A program made the position numbers and the translations under genes. This document shows, piece after piece, positions 1 through 6,755 of a stretch of 17,241 bases of DNA. Each line of letters starts with the position of its first letter. The first letter of the stretch is position 1. The DNA is from an uncultured bacterium. GTDB lineage: Bacteria; Actinomycetota; Coriobacteriia; Coriobacteriales; Eggerthellaceae. The notes beneath the pieces are model-generated. The model was given only the letters and a program-made list of their open reading frames with translations, was not told the origin of the DNA and searched no databases. The DNA lies in NCBI GenBank assembly GCA_905215035.1, contig CAJMOJ010000044.1:1-17241 (forward strand), written 5' to 3'.

Positions 1-56
<56 letters not shown>

Positions 57-62
57 AAGTAA

Positions 63-86
63 ACAAGCTCATATATATAAGCTTGT
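63..86 (-). repeat. Near-perfect inverted repeat just upstream of 16S
   Basis: The 24-nt sequence folds into a stem with arms ACAAGCT/AGCTTGT, extended inward by alternating A-U pairs and one G-U. It ends about six nucleotides before the predicted mature 16S 5' end. It is probably a local leader hairpin involved in pre-16S maturation; that role is inferred from position. Confidence 0.6.
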
Positions 87-103
87 TAATAAATCAAAAA
101 CGT

Positions 104-150
104 ATGAGATTTGAATCTTGGAAAAAATCAAAGTACTTTTGAAATCTCAT
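104..150 (-). repeat. Leader stem, 9-bp arms
   Basis: ATGAGATTT at 104-112 is perfectly complementary to AAATCTCAT at 142-150, with a 29-nt loop. A direct repeat of AAAATCAAAGT lies within and just beyond the loop. It is a candidate secondary-structure element of the pre-rRNA leader. Confidence 0.45.
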
Positions 151-205
151 CAAAATCAAAGTTCCTTGACAGGTTTAATCTAGCTTATTGATTCGTTAGT
201 TTCAC

Positions 206-226
206 AGTATCCAGTTTTCAAGGTTC
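206..226 (-). promoter_or_regulatory. boxA-like antitermination element
   Basis: The minus strand reads GAACCTTGAAAACTGGATAC. This resembles the CTTTGAAAACT-type boxA and spacer elements of Gram-positive rRNA operons, where NusB/NusE load for antitermination. The call rests on similarity and on position in the leader between promoter and 16S. Confidence 0.45.
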
Positions 227-283
227 TGACCGGCAATTTCTTGCCTGGTCTGCGTTCGCGATGTTGTCGCGGCGCAAGAAGAT

Positions 284-312
284 ACAATACTATGCTCAGT
301 TTTGCTTGTCAA
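284..312 (-). promoter_or_regulatory. rRNA promoter P2 (proximal), with AT-rich UP-like region
   Basis: The minus strand shows a perfect -35 TTGACA (307-312), a 17-bp spacer and a -10 TATTGT (284-289). Immediately upstream (about 313-347) is a run of A and T tracts resembling an UP element. Transcription would start near 277 and give a leader of ~220 nt before 16S. This is the best promoter in the window. Confidence 0.8.
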
Positions 313-412
313 GGATTATTTTTAAATTTTTTAAAAATAATTTTGAGAGCTATATCTGAGCGAGTCTCATATCTTTATCAAAGTGCGCTGCTTCGTTGAA
401 AACAGCTTGATC

Positions 413-440
413 ATAATACCGCCCAGAGAAAGTTTGTAAA
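413..440 (-). promoter_or_regulatory. Candidate rRNA promoter P1 (distal)
   Basis: The minus strand has TTTACA (435-440), a 16-bp spacer and TATTAT (413-418), each matching five of six consensus bases. It lies ~130 bp upstream of P2 and downstream of recR. Tandem promoters are normal for bacterial rRNA operons. Whether this one is active cannot be told from sequence. Confidence 0.55.
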
Positions 441-476
441 GGGGTAATTTTGAAAAAATTTGCAACCGGCACGAAA

Positions 477-1073
477 CTACAATTCACGACGAGATTCAAT
501 TGCACGACCAAGCGTAATCTCATCGGCAAATTCTAAGTCTCCTCCAACGGGAAGACCGGAAGCAAGACGCGTCGTTTTTACTCCTGTTGGCCTGATCAAA
601 CGTGAGAGATAACTTGCCGTTGTCTCTCCTTCAACATTAGGGTTAGTTGCAAGAATTACTTCCTGCACCTCAGGGTTATTGAGGCGAGCAAGTAGTTCGG
701 TAATATGAAGAGACTCTGGTCCTATTCCTTCAAGTGGAGACAGCGCTCCCCCAAGAACGTGATACACCCCATGGAATGTGCCCGTCCTCTCAATAGGAGG
801 AATGTCTCTTGGCTCAGATACAACACAAATGATAGCGTGATCACGTTTTGAAGATGCGCAAATCTCGCATAATTCATCTTGCGCATAATTAAAACATTGG
901 GAACAGAAATGCACAGTATCTTTGACTTCCACAATGGCTTCTGAAAGACGAAGAGCATCCGATCGATCAGAATTTAGAATCCAGTAAACGATGCGTTGAG
1001 CGGACTTGGGGCCAATGCCCGGAAGTCGCTCGAACTCATCGAGAAGTTTTTGAATAGCAGGTGCTGCGTACAT
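477..1073 (-). CDS. recR: Recombination protein RecR
   Basis: RecR works with RecO (and RecF) to load RecA on gapped single-stranded DNA during recombinational repair. The 198-residue length is the family norm. The N-terminal helix-hairpin-helix (about residues 8-35, LPGIGPKSAQR) is followed by a C4 zinc finger with C57, C60, C69 and C72. A Toprim domain (about 80-175) follows, and then the conserved NPNVEGE and LPVGGDLEFADE segments. The start is supported by an AGGGG ribosome-binding site. It is the third gene of dnaX-ybaB-recR, a very widely conserved arrangement, with a 97-bp gap after ybaB. The rRNA promoter region follows it. No clear rho-independent terminator was seen after the stop. 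Confidence 0.97.
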   Translation of the reverse strand: MYAAPAIQKLLDEFERLPGIGPKSAQRIVYWILNSDRSDALRLSEAIVEVKDTVHFCSQCFNYAQDELCEICASSKRDHAIICVVSEPRDIPPIERTGTFHGVYHVLGGALSPLEGIGPESLHITELLARLNNPEVQEVILATNPNVEGETTASYLSRLIRPTGVKTTRLASGLPVGGDLEFADEITLGRAIESRREL

Positions 1074-1170
1074 AGCATAAATCCCCTACGTTCAAGGCAA
1101 TTGGATACGTAGTATAAAAGAAGTGATACAAAAAACGCACCATTTGCATACGTTAAATTACGTACGTCCC

Positions 1171-1485
1171 CTACATTAAACCAGGAATGTTCATACCGCC
1201 CGTTACTGCATTCAAGCGTTGTGAAGAAAGCTCATTCACGCCACGAAGAGCCTCATTAACGGCTGCCGTCACCATATCTTCAAGCATTTCTACATCATCA
1301 GGATCAACGGCATCAGGATCGATTGAGATCGCAGTAATGGTCATATCACCTTTTGCAGTTGCAGTAACCATACCGCCACCTGCAGTGGCCTCAAAAGTCA
1401 ATTCGGCTGCTTCCGCTTGTGCTTTTTGAAGTTCTTTTTGCATCTTCTGAGCTTGACGCATCATTTGTTGCATGTTCATACCCAT
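1171..1485 (-). CDS. ybaB: YbaB/EbfC family nucleoid-associated protein
   Basis: Small DNA-binding protein of the YbaB/EbfC family, which forms dimers with a tweezer shape and binds nucleoid DNA. The 104 residues show the typical order: an N-terminal Met/Gln/Lys-rich amphipathic helix (about 1-30), a central beta-sheet with FEATAGGGMVTATAKGD (about 31-47), the acidic segment DPDAVDPDDVEMLEDMV, and a C-terminal helix ending near TGGMNIPGLM. The first of three closely spaced ATG codons is chosen because AGGAGAA lies seven bases upstream. The gene sits between dnaX and recR, the usual place, and is probably co-transcribed with them. Its exact cellular role is not settled in the family. Confidence 0.95.
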   Translation of the reverse strand: MGMNMQQMMRQAQKMQKELQKAQAEAAELTFEATAGGGMVTATAKGDMTITAISIDPDAVDPDDVEMLEDMVTAAVNEALRGVNELSSQRLNAVTGGMNIPGLM

Positions 1486-1564
1486 ACTGAGTTCTCCTTT
1501 GTCTTGATGTGACTTTGCATTGTAACCGATTTATGTGATGGATTTTAGAGCGCCGTATCGCAAT

Positions 1565-4123
1565 CTATTTCGGCGGCAAATTCTCAAACGTCACACCTGT
1601 GCCGAAAACATCAGTGAGGAGATCTCTTACCCGTTGAGATTCATCAATCGGCTGCGATGTTGATTGCAATGATTGCGGATCAGGCATCGCTGACACAGGC
1701 TGTGCTGTAGGCATAGATGACACGGACGGCGACACCGCTTGCGGTGTAGGCGCTGCGGGAATAGATGCGCCCTGAGATGCGACCTGCTGATATGAGGACT
1801 GCACAGGAGGTTGATAGTCTGGCTCGCTTGGATCACCATAGACAGCATAATCGTAGTCAGGTTCGCTTGGATCAGAATAGCTTGCTGCATAAGAGTCATA
1901 CACATCTGCTGGTGGCATATCGGCCGGATCAGATGCAGATGGCGGAATTGGCGACGGTGTCGATGTTGATTCAGGCACAAATGCCGACATAGATGTCGAT
2001 ACGGGCGACGTCGACATTGGTACTGACGAAGATTCAGGTATAGATGCCGCAATGGGCGCAGATGCTGATGCTGGATCAGGCTGCGCAAGCACTAATTCAA
2101 AAGGAACAGGCATGCCAGCAACCTCGGCAAGTGTATCACTCAATAATGTATGCATAGCAGGAGTTGACAGTAAAGGGAACACCGCCGCACTATCCTTAGC
2201 ATACGTAACAATAAGACGCGATCCGCTTGGATCTACACTCGGTTTTCCGTTAATAAACAAAATACCATGTGTAGGATTGGTTTTATTCATCCGCTGAGTA
2301 GTTTGATGCCATAGTCTCTGAACTGCTGCTGGATCACGTAAATCAAGCAGTGTTTTACCTCCTGCCGCAACCGACTGCGACCCCATAGGCGCACTAGGCT
2401 CTGATGGTGCTTGCGGCACAGACCCTGATGGAACCGAAGTCCGTGCAGATCCTGACGACTCTGGAGTAAATACCGCTGATGGTGCTGGCGATGGTGTTGA
2501 TGTGGATACTGGTGCTGATGTTGATGGCATAGATACTGGCGATGTTGTTGGCGTAGGTGCTGGCGTGGATGGCTGCACCTGCATTGATGCTGCTTGAGCT
2601 TGATCACTATTCCTCATAGACGAGAGTGCCGCATTGAGATTATTAAGATTCAAGCGTGGTTTCTGTGCAGGTTGTGAAGCTGGAATCGAAGTAGCTACAG
2701 GAGTACTTGCTTGAGCCTGCATTGGCGCAACAGAAGGTGCAGTAGTAGACGACGGTGCCGCTGTGCTCTCAAGCGTCGATGCAGCAGTAGGCGCAGAAGC
2801 AGACGTTGCAACAGGAGGGATAGCAGATGCGGGTGTAACTGCCCCCGTTGACACAGGAGCGCCATGCAATGTAGACGCCGCAGGAGCAGATACGGGCGCT
2901 ACAGTAGATACGGGCGCCGCCACAGTGGGCTCATCGCCTGATCCTGATCCTGATCCCGAAGAAGCAAAAAACGCCTCAGCACTACGATTGCGCTCAAGTG
3001 CCTCAACGCGCTCAGCGAGAGCTTCTAACGTAATATCGGACTCAGGTCGAATCATACGAGTAAGGGCAATCTCGAAGGATAAACGCGTATTAAGCGAAGT
3101 ACGGAGCTCTTTATTCAGATCACCCAACACCACTAACAGACGACTCAGTCTATCCGGGCCAAACCATTGCAATTCTTGCGTCATGATTTGCCGATTAGCA
3201 TCTGAAAGCGGTAAATCAACTTGCGCATTGGTGAGCGAGAGGATATAGAGATCACGAATATGCTCTGCAAGGTCATTAGCAAACTGGGCAAGATCTGCAC
3301 CGGTCTCAATATAATTTGCGACCCAGGTAAAACAAGCAGCCGCATTACGCTTTCCTATCGCAGAGACGATCTCGGACATGGAGTCGGAATCAAGAGAACC
3401 TAAAAGACGTTCAGCTGATTCGAGCGTAACTTTCCCATCGCCAAATGCTATAAGCTGCTCAAGAGAAGTCAAAGCATTGCGCATACCACCATCGGCACGA
3501 TGAGCGACAAGCTCAAGCGCATCGCCCTCAAACTCTACTCCTTCTGCAACGCAGATCGCACCAAGACGCGAGACCATGGCCTCAATCGAGATACGATGAA
3601 AGTCAAAACGCTGACAGCGTGAATGGATAGTTTCGGGCACCTTTTGTGGATCGGTGGTACAGAGGATAAACACCACATGACTTGGCGGTTCTTCAAGCGT
3701 TTTCAACAGCGCATTAAACGCGGCGGTCGAAAGCATATGAACCTCGTCGATAATGTAGACCTTATAACGGCCGCGCGTAGGTGCATACTGTACGCGTCCA
3801 ATAATCTCCTCGCGCACATTATCAACACCTGTACGTGATGCAGCGTCAAGCTCTGAAACATCAGGATGAATGCTTTGGGCAATAAGCTCACAGTTCTCAC
3901 ACGTTCCATCGGGCTCCGGCGTGGGACCTTGGTCGCAAAGAAGAGCCTTGGCCAATAGACGTGCTGTGGTTGTTTTACCCGTACCGCGCGGTCCAGTAAA
4001 AAGATAAGCATGACTTACTTTGTCATGCTCGATTGCGTTTTTGATGGTTCGCTCAATATGCTCTTGGCCAACCATATCATTAAAGACTTGAGGGCGATAT
4101 TTTGTGTAGAGCGCTTCCGCCAT
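1565..4123 (-). CDS. dnaX: DNA polymerase III subunit gamma/tau
   Basis: Clamp-loader ATPase subunit of the replicative polymerase; it loads the beta clamp and, as tau, links polymerase and helicase. Visible are Walker A GPRGTGKT (44-51), a zinc-binding module with C63, C75 and C78, DEVH Walker B (126-129), sensor 1 around CTTDP (155-159) and the SRC motif (168-170). Domain III follows to about 380. At 852 residues it is long for the family. A Pro/Ser/Thr/Ala-rich linker (about 388-586) precedes a folded segment (about 587-682, with WHQTTQ and INGKPSV). A second disordered stretch (about 683-828) precedes a short conserved C-terminus (RVRDLLTDVFG). The second usual zinc Cys is Asp72. The start is set by AAGGAGAG upstream. 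It heads dnaX-ybaB-recR. Confidence 0.96.
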   Translation of the reverse strand: MAEALYTKYRPQVFNDMVGQEHIERTIKNAIEHDKVSHAYLFTGPRGTGKTTTARLLAKALLCDQGPTPEPDGTCENCELIAQSIHPDVSELDAASRTGVDNVREEIIGRVQYAPTRGRYKVYIIDEVHMLSTAAFNALLKTLEEPPSHVVFILCTTDPQKVPETIHSRCQRFDFHRISIEAMVSRLGAICVAEGVEFEGDALELVAHRADGGMRNALTSLEQLIAFGDGKVTLESAERLLGSLDSDSMSEIVSAIGKRNAAACFTWVANYIETGADLAQFANDLAEHIRDLYILSLTNAQVDLPLSDANRQIMTQELQWFGPDRLSRLLVVLGDLNKELRTSLNTRLSFEIALTRMIRPESDITLEALAERVEALERNRSAEAFFASSGSGSGSGDEPTVAAPVSTVAPVSAPAASTLHGAPVSTGAVTPASAIPPVATSASAPTAASTLESTAAPSSTTAPSVAPMQAQASTPVATSIPASQPAQKPRLNLNNLNAALSSMRNSDQAQAASMQVQPSTPAPTPTTSPVSMPSTSAPVSTSTPSPAPSAVFTPESSGSARTSVPSGSVPQAPSEPSAPMGSQSVAAGGKTLLDLRDPAAVQRLWHQTTQRMNKTNPTHGILFINGKPSVDPSGSRLIVTYAKDSAAVFPLLSTPAMHTLLSDTLAEVAGMPVPFELVLAQPDPASASAPIAASIPESSSVPMSTSPVSTSMSAFVPESTSTPSPIPPSASDPADMPPADVYDSYAASYSDPSEPDYDYAVYGDPSEPDYQPPVQSSYQQVASQGASIPAAPTPQAVSPSVSSMPTAQPVSAMPDPQSLQSTSQPIDESQRVRDLLTDVFGTGVTFENLPPK
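1814..1873 (-). repeat. Duplicated DPSEPDY motif in DnaX
   Basis: Residues 751-757 and 764-770 of DnaX are identical (DPSEPDY), separated by six residues (DYAVYG). At DNA level the copies share most of a ~20-bp sequence containing CGCTTGGATCA. This looks like a recent internal duplication in the disordered C-terminal linker. Confidence 0.7.
2455..2960. repeat. Low-complexity region encoding the first DnaX linker
   Basis: The DNA is dominated by short imperfect repeats (GATGNTGG, GATACTGGCG, GTAGATACGGGCGC and a GATCCT hexamer run near 2940-2956) that encode Pro/Ser/Thr/Ala and Ser-Gly runs of the tau linker. The repeats keep several other frames open, which explains long spurious frames on both strands here. 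Confidence 0.6.
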
Positions 4124-4201
4124 AGCAACGCTCTCCTTCCCGTCTCTATAAGGTCCTTATTGGATGTACTAAAGACACTACGCTAGCATACCCTATTTAG
4201 T

Positions 4202-5026
4202 TTACCTGGTATCGCAATCAACTCCATTTGCAGTCTTAATTTCACGTGTGTTCTCGGCGTCGTTTGCATTCTCAATTCCGTTTACATTCTGATCAGAAGA
4301 GCTACGATGAGCATGTTGAGCACGTAAATACACCTCTGCATCAATATTGGATTCAAGCTCTGCTTGTCTTGTCTTTGTCTTGCGTGAGGTCATCGCTGCC
4401 TTGATAGCACCAATAAATGCCGGCGCCACTGACACTGCAACAATGCCTAGAACGATGATTTCAAAATGTTCCTGGACAAACGGTACACCACCAAAAAAAT
4501 AACCCACCAGCACAAACAGGCTGACCCACGAAACACCACCAATGCAATTAAAGAGCGTGAACTTGCCAAAGTTCATGTGTCCCGTGCCCGCAATAAAAGG
4601 AGCAAAGGTGCGGAAAAAGGGCATAAAGCGCGTAATCACGATAGTAAGGCCACCATATTTTGCAAAAAAGTAATCAAGTTTTGCCATGCGCTCTGGAGTT
4701 AGCGCTTTGATTTTGCCTGAGTCGATAATACGTTTACCAAAGAATCGTGCAATCCAGTAGTTAGAAGTGTTTCCCAAAATAGCAGCCACATAGAACACGA
4801 CGAGCGTTGCAACAATATTAAGGCCACCCCCATCGGCGGAAAAAACACCCGCAGCAAACAGGAGTGAATCACCGGGCAAAAATGGGAAAAACACCAAACC
4901 AGTTTCAACAAAAACAATGAGGAAAAGCGGCGTATATACCCAAACAGGACCAAGAGCAATAATCCAAGCAGCTATTTGACCACGAGGATCTTTGAGTAAA
5001 TTAACAAAAAACTCAATAATTCCCAT
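4202..5026 (-). CDS. DedA family membrane protein
   Basis: Integral membrane protein of the DedA (SNARE-associated/VTT) superfamily. Members include UptA and PetA-type flippases that return undecaprenyl phosphate or phosphatidylethanolamine across the membrane, and they affect envelope integrity. Characteristic are FVETGLVFFPFLPGDSLLFA (39-58, with E41 and D53), GNTSNYWIARFFG (85-97), and the motif around 124-147 with R133, R139 and PFIAG. Several hydrophobic segments lie between 17 and 210. The last ~60 residues (about 215-274) are a hydrophilic, Asn/Asp/Glu-rich tail that most family members lack. GGAGC seven bases upstream supports the start. It sits between the SRP RNA gene and dnaX; the substrate cannot be assigned. 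Confidence 0.92.
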   Translation of the reverse strand: MGIIEFFVNLLKDPRGQIAAWIIALGPVWVYTPLFLIVFVETGLVFFPFLPGDSLLFAAGVFSADGGGLNIVATLVVFYVAAILGNTSNYWIARFFGKRIIDSGKIKALTPERMAKLDYFFAKYGGLTIVITRFMPFFRTFAPFIAGTGHMNFGKFTLFNCIGGVSWVSLFVLVGYFFGGVPFVQEHFEIIVLGIVAVSVAPAFIGAIKAAMTSRKTKTRQAELESNIDAEVYLRAQHAHRSSSDQNVNGIENANDAENTREIKTANGVDCDTR

Positions 5027-5056
5027 ATATAGAGCTCCGTTATTGTGTTCTAACGC

Positions 5057-5168
5057 AAAAGTATCCCGAAAAGGCCTGGGCGCTCGTCAGCGGTCCCTTA
5101 TGGCTGCTTCGTCCCCGACCTGACCAGGTTCGGAACTTGGCGCCGCCCAAGCCCTTTCGAGATACTCG
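5057..5168 (-). ncRNA. ffs: Signal recognition particle RNA, small bacterial (4.5S) type
   Basis: The minus strand holds the conserved SRP core GGTCAGGTCGGGGACGAAGC followed by AGCCATAAG, which matches helix 8 and its internal loops, the binding site of Ffh. The flanks pair over nearly the full length. AGTATCTCGAAAGG pairs with CCTTTTCGGGATACT (one bulge, one G-U), and the next helix pairs CUUGGGCG with CGCCCAGG. The ends are set by this closing helix; CTTTTG follows and could serve as a weak terminator. Total length is ~110 nt. There is no Alu domain, so this is the short form. The tetraloop is GGGA rather than the common GGAA. It lies upstream of dedA and dnaX, a common SRP RNA neighbourhood. 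Confidence 0.93.
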
Positions 5169-5236
5169 AACAGTGTAGCGTATAGTGGGTTATCCTGACT
5201 GTCTGTTTTACACGATTAACACAATCTCAGCCCGCA

Positions 5237-5250
5237 CGCTTGCGCAAGCG
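5237..5250. repeat. 14-bp palindrome after the folC stop codon
   Basis: CGCTTGCGCAAGCG is a perfect palindrome three bases beyond the folC stop and could form a short GC-rich hairpin. No T run follows on either strand, so it is not a classical terminator. It may be a transcript-end stabilising hairpin or a binding site. Confidence 0.35.
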
Positions 5251-5252
5251 GC

Positions 5253-6731
5253 TTAAATGAGCGCATCAAGTGCAGAAAGATAATCGGCAACCAAGTAAAG
5301 TGATCCGCAACATAGCACAAGAGGCTTCTTTGACGATGGGGTCGTTTGCTGCGCAAAAGCAATAGCTCTACTTAGTGCATCAGAGATTGAATCGCATGCA
5401 GTAAGCGGCACGGTATCTCTGATATGCTCGGTATGCAGAGGCATCTGCTCAAGCGACTGATCGACAGCCAACTTGCAGGTACTATCCGAAACATTACCAG
5501 ACATCAGCTCAGGTGTCTGCTCAAGTGCTCTTTCAAAAGCTGCTACGACCTCACGCGCATCAAGAGCACGCGGATTTGAAGGAGTTGCCGCATAAACAGC
5601 ACGCACCTCAGGAGCAAGGGTAGCAATCATGGTCGAGAAATCCTTATCCGCAAGCACGCCAACCACTAACACAGGTTTTACGTACTCCCCAGAATGTTGC
5701 TCTCCCCTATATTCGCGTAGCGCAGCAATGAGTGCCGTAATGCCATCAGGGTTATGAGCCCCATCGACAACTACGGTAACAGGACGTTCGAGATCAAGCT
5801 CAATTACCTGAAAACGACCTATCCAACAAGCATCTGCAAGACCACAAACAATTGCTTCATCGGAAATGTTCCAACCGTTTTCTCGTAACGCACATGCCAC
5901 CTCAATAGCAAGTGCAGCATTTTCTCGTTGATAAGCGCCACTAAGGGAAAGATGTAGATGCTCATACACAACACCATTAGAAGTGGTATAAGAAAAATCA
6001 CTATTTGAACCCTGAATAGTCGTAGGATCAACGGTGACAAGCGGCACATAGTAACAGGTGCACGTAAACGCAAGTGCCGAGGACACAAGAGGCGCCTGCA
6101 GAGCACTTACCGCACGCGAACCTGGTTTAATGATGCCCGCTTTCTCACGCGCGATTGCGGTAAGCGAATCTCCTAATACGGCAGTATGATCAAGTCCGAT
6201 CGGCGTAATAACACTCACCTCGGGTGCTGCGATCACATTAGTAGAATCAAGGCGACCGCCCAATCCAACTTCAAGCACCACTAGATCACACTGGGCCTGA
6301 GCAAAATAGCAAAACGCTACGGCGGTCATAAGTTCAAACTCCGTAGGATGCTCTGGCATGGTATCCGCAACCGCTTTGACACGAGCAGTGATATCCGCCA
6401 GTTCATCATAAGGAATAGGCTCGCCATCTATCTGAATGCGCTCCTCGAATTTGACAATATATGGAGAGGTGAAAAGCCCGGTTTTATATCCCGCTGCCTG
6501 CGTAATGGCGCTCACCATAGCACAAGTCGAGCCTTTACCGTTTGTACCCGCAACATGAACAAACGAAAGCGTATCTTGAGGATTGCCGAGCGCCTCCATA
6601 AGCTCACGAATACGCTCAAGTCCTGGTTTAACCTCTTGCCACCGGGGGTGATTAAGATAAGCGATGGGATCAAACGAAAGATCGCTTTGGTGGTCAAATT
6701 GGTGGCCACTTTGTTGGTCAGATACGGTCAT
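5253..6731 (-). CDS. folC: Bifunctional folylpolyglutamate synthase / dihydrofolate synthase
   Basis: ATP-dependent Mur-ligase-like enzyme that adds glutamate to dihydropteroate or to reduced folates, in the cytoplasm. Signatures are the P-loop GTNGKGST (62-69), TSPYIVKFEERI (88-99), EVGLGGRLDSTNV (154-166), IGLDHTAVLG (178-187), GRFQVI (305-310) and DGAHNPDG (323-330). The C-terminal Mur-ligase domain follows. At 492 residues it is longer than the usual ~420-430: the N-terminus has a Gln/His/Asp-rich extension encoded by a short imperfect repeat, and residues ~400-450 look like an insertion. The ribosome-binding site is only a G-rich CGGGGG. It starts 24 bp after nfnB and is probably the last gene of that operon. 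Confidence 0.95.
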   Translation of the reverse strand: MTVSDQQSGHQFDHQSDLSFDPIAYLNHPRWQEVKPGLERIRELMEALGNPQDTLSFVHVAGTNGKGSTCAMVSAITQAAGYKTGLFTSPYIVKFEERIQIDGEPIPYDELADITARVKAVADTMPEHPTEFELMTAVAFCYFAQAQCDLVVLEVGLGGRLDSTNVIAAPEVSVITPIGLDHTAVLGDSLTAIAREKAGIIKPGSRAVSALQAPLVSSALAFTCTCYYVPLVTVDPTTIQGSNSDFSYTTSNGVVYEHLHLSLSGAYQRENAALAIEVACALRENGWNISDEAIVCGLADACWIGRFQVIELDLERPVTVVVDGAHNPDGITALIAALREYRGEQHSGEYVKPVLVVGVLADKDFSTMIATLAPEVRAVYAATPSNPRALDAREVVAAFERALEQTPELMSGNVSDSTCKLAVDQSLEQMPLHTEHIRDTVPLTACDSISDALSRAIAFAQQTTPSSKKPLVLCCGSLYLVADYLSALDALI

Positions 6732-6755
6732 AAAAATATACCCCCGTTTTATACC

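Larger units (their letters stand above)
57..277 (-). other. Pre-16S rRNA leader with stems and boxA-like element
   Basis: This is the transcribed spacer between the proximal rRNA promoter and mature 16S. It is AT-rich and has no coding potential. It contains a 24-nt near-palindrome just upstream of the mature end (63-86), a second stem (arms 104-112 and 142-150) and a boxA-like sequence (206-226). Such leaders pair with the 16S trailer for RNase III processing and recruit Nus antitermination factors. The trailer is outside the window, so the main processing stem cannot be checked. The 5' boundary is inferred from the promoter at 284-312. Confidence 0.7.

Noticed and set aside
2966..2971. Run of six T in dnaX (minus strand) as a programmed frameshift site making gamma
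   Set aside because: The in-frame context is GCG TTT TTT GCT, so the heptamer is G TTT TTT and does not fit X XXY YYZ. No clear downstream stem was seen, although the position near the end of domain III is suggestive.
2763..3248. 161-codon open frame on the plus strand opposite dnaX
   Set aside because: It is antisense to the dnaX linker and domain III; the repetitive Ser/Pro/Thr/Ala codons keep the opposite frame open. Its translation is a low-complexity string with no recognisable domain.
5156..5170. TTCGAGATACTCGAA palindrome as a LexA-type operator
   Set aside because: It overlaps the 5' strand of the SRP RNA closing helix, which explains most of it, and it does not match the usual CGAAC-N4-GTTCG SOS box.
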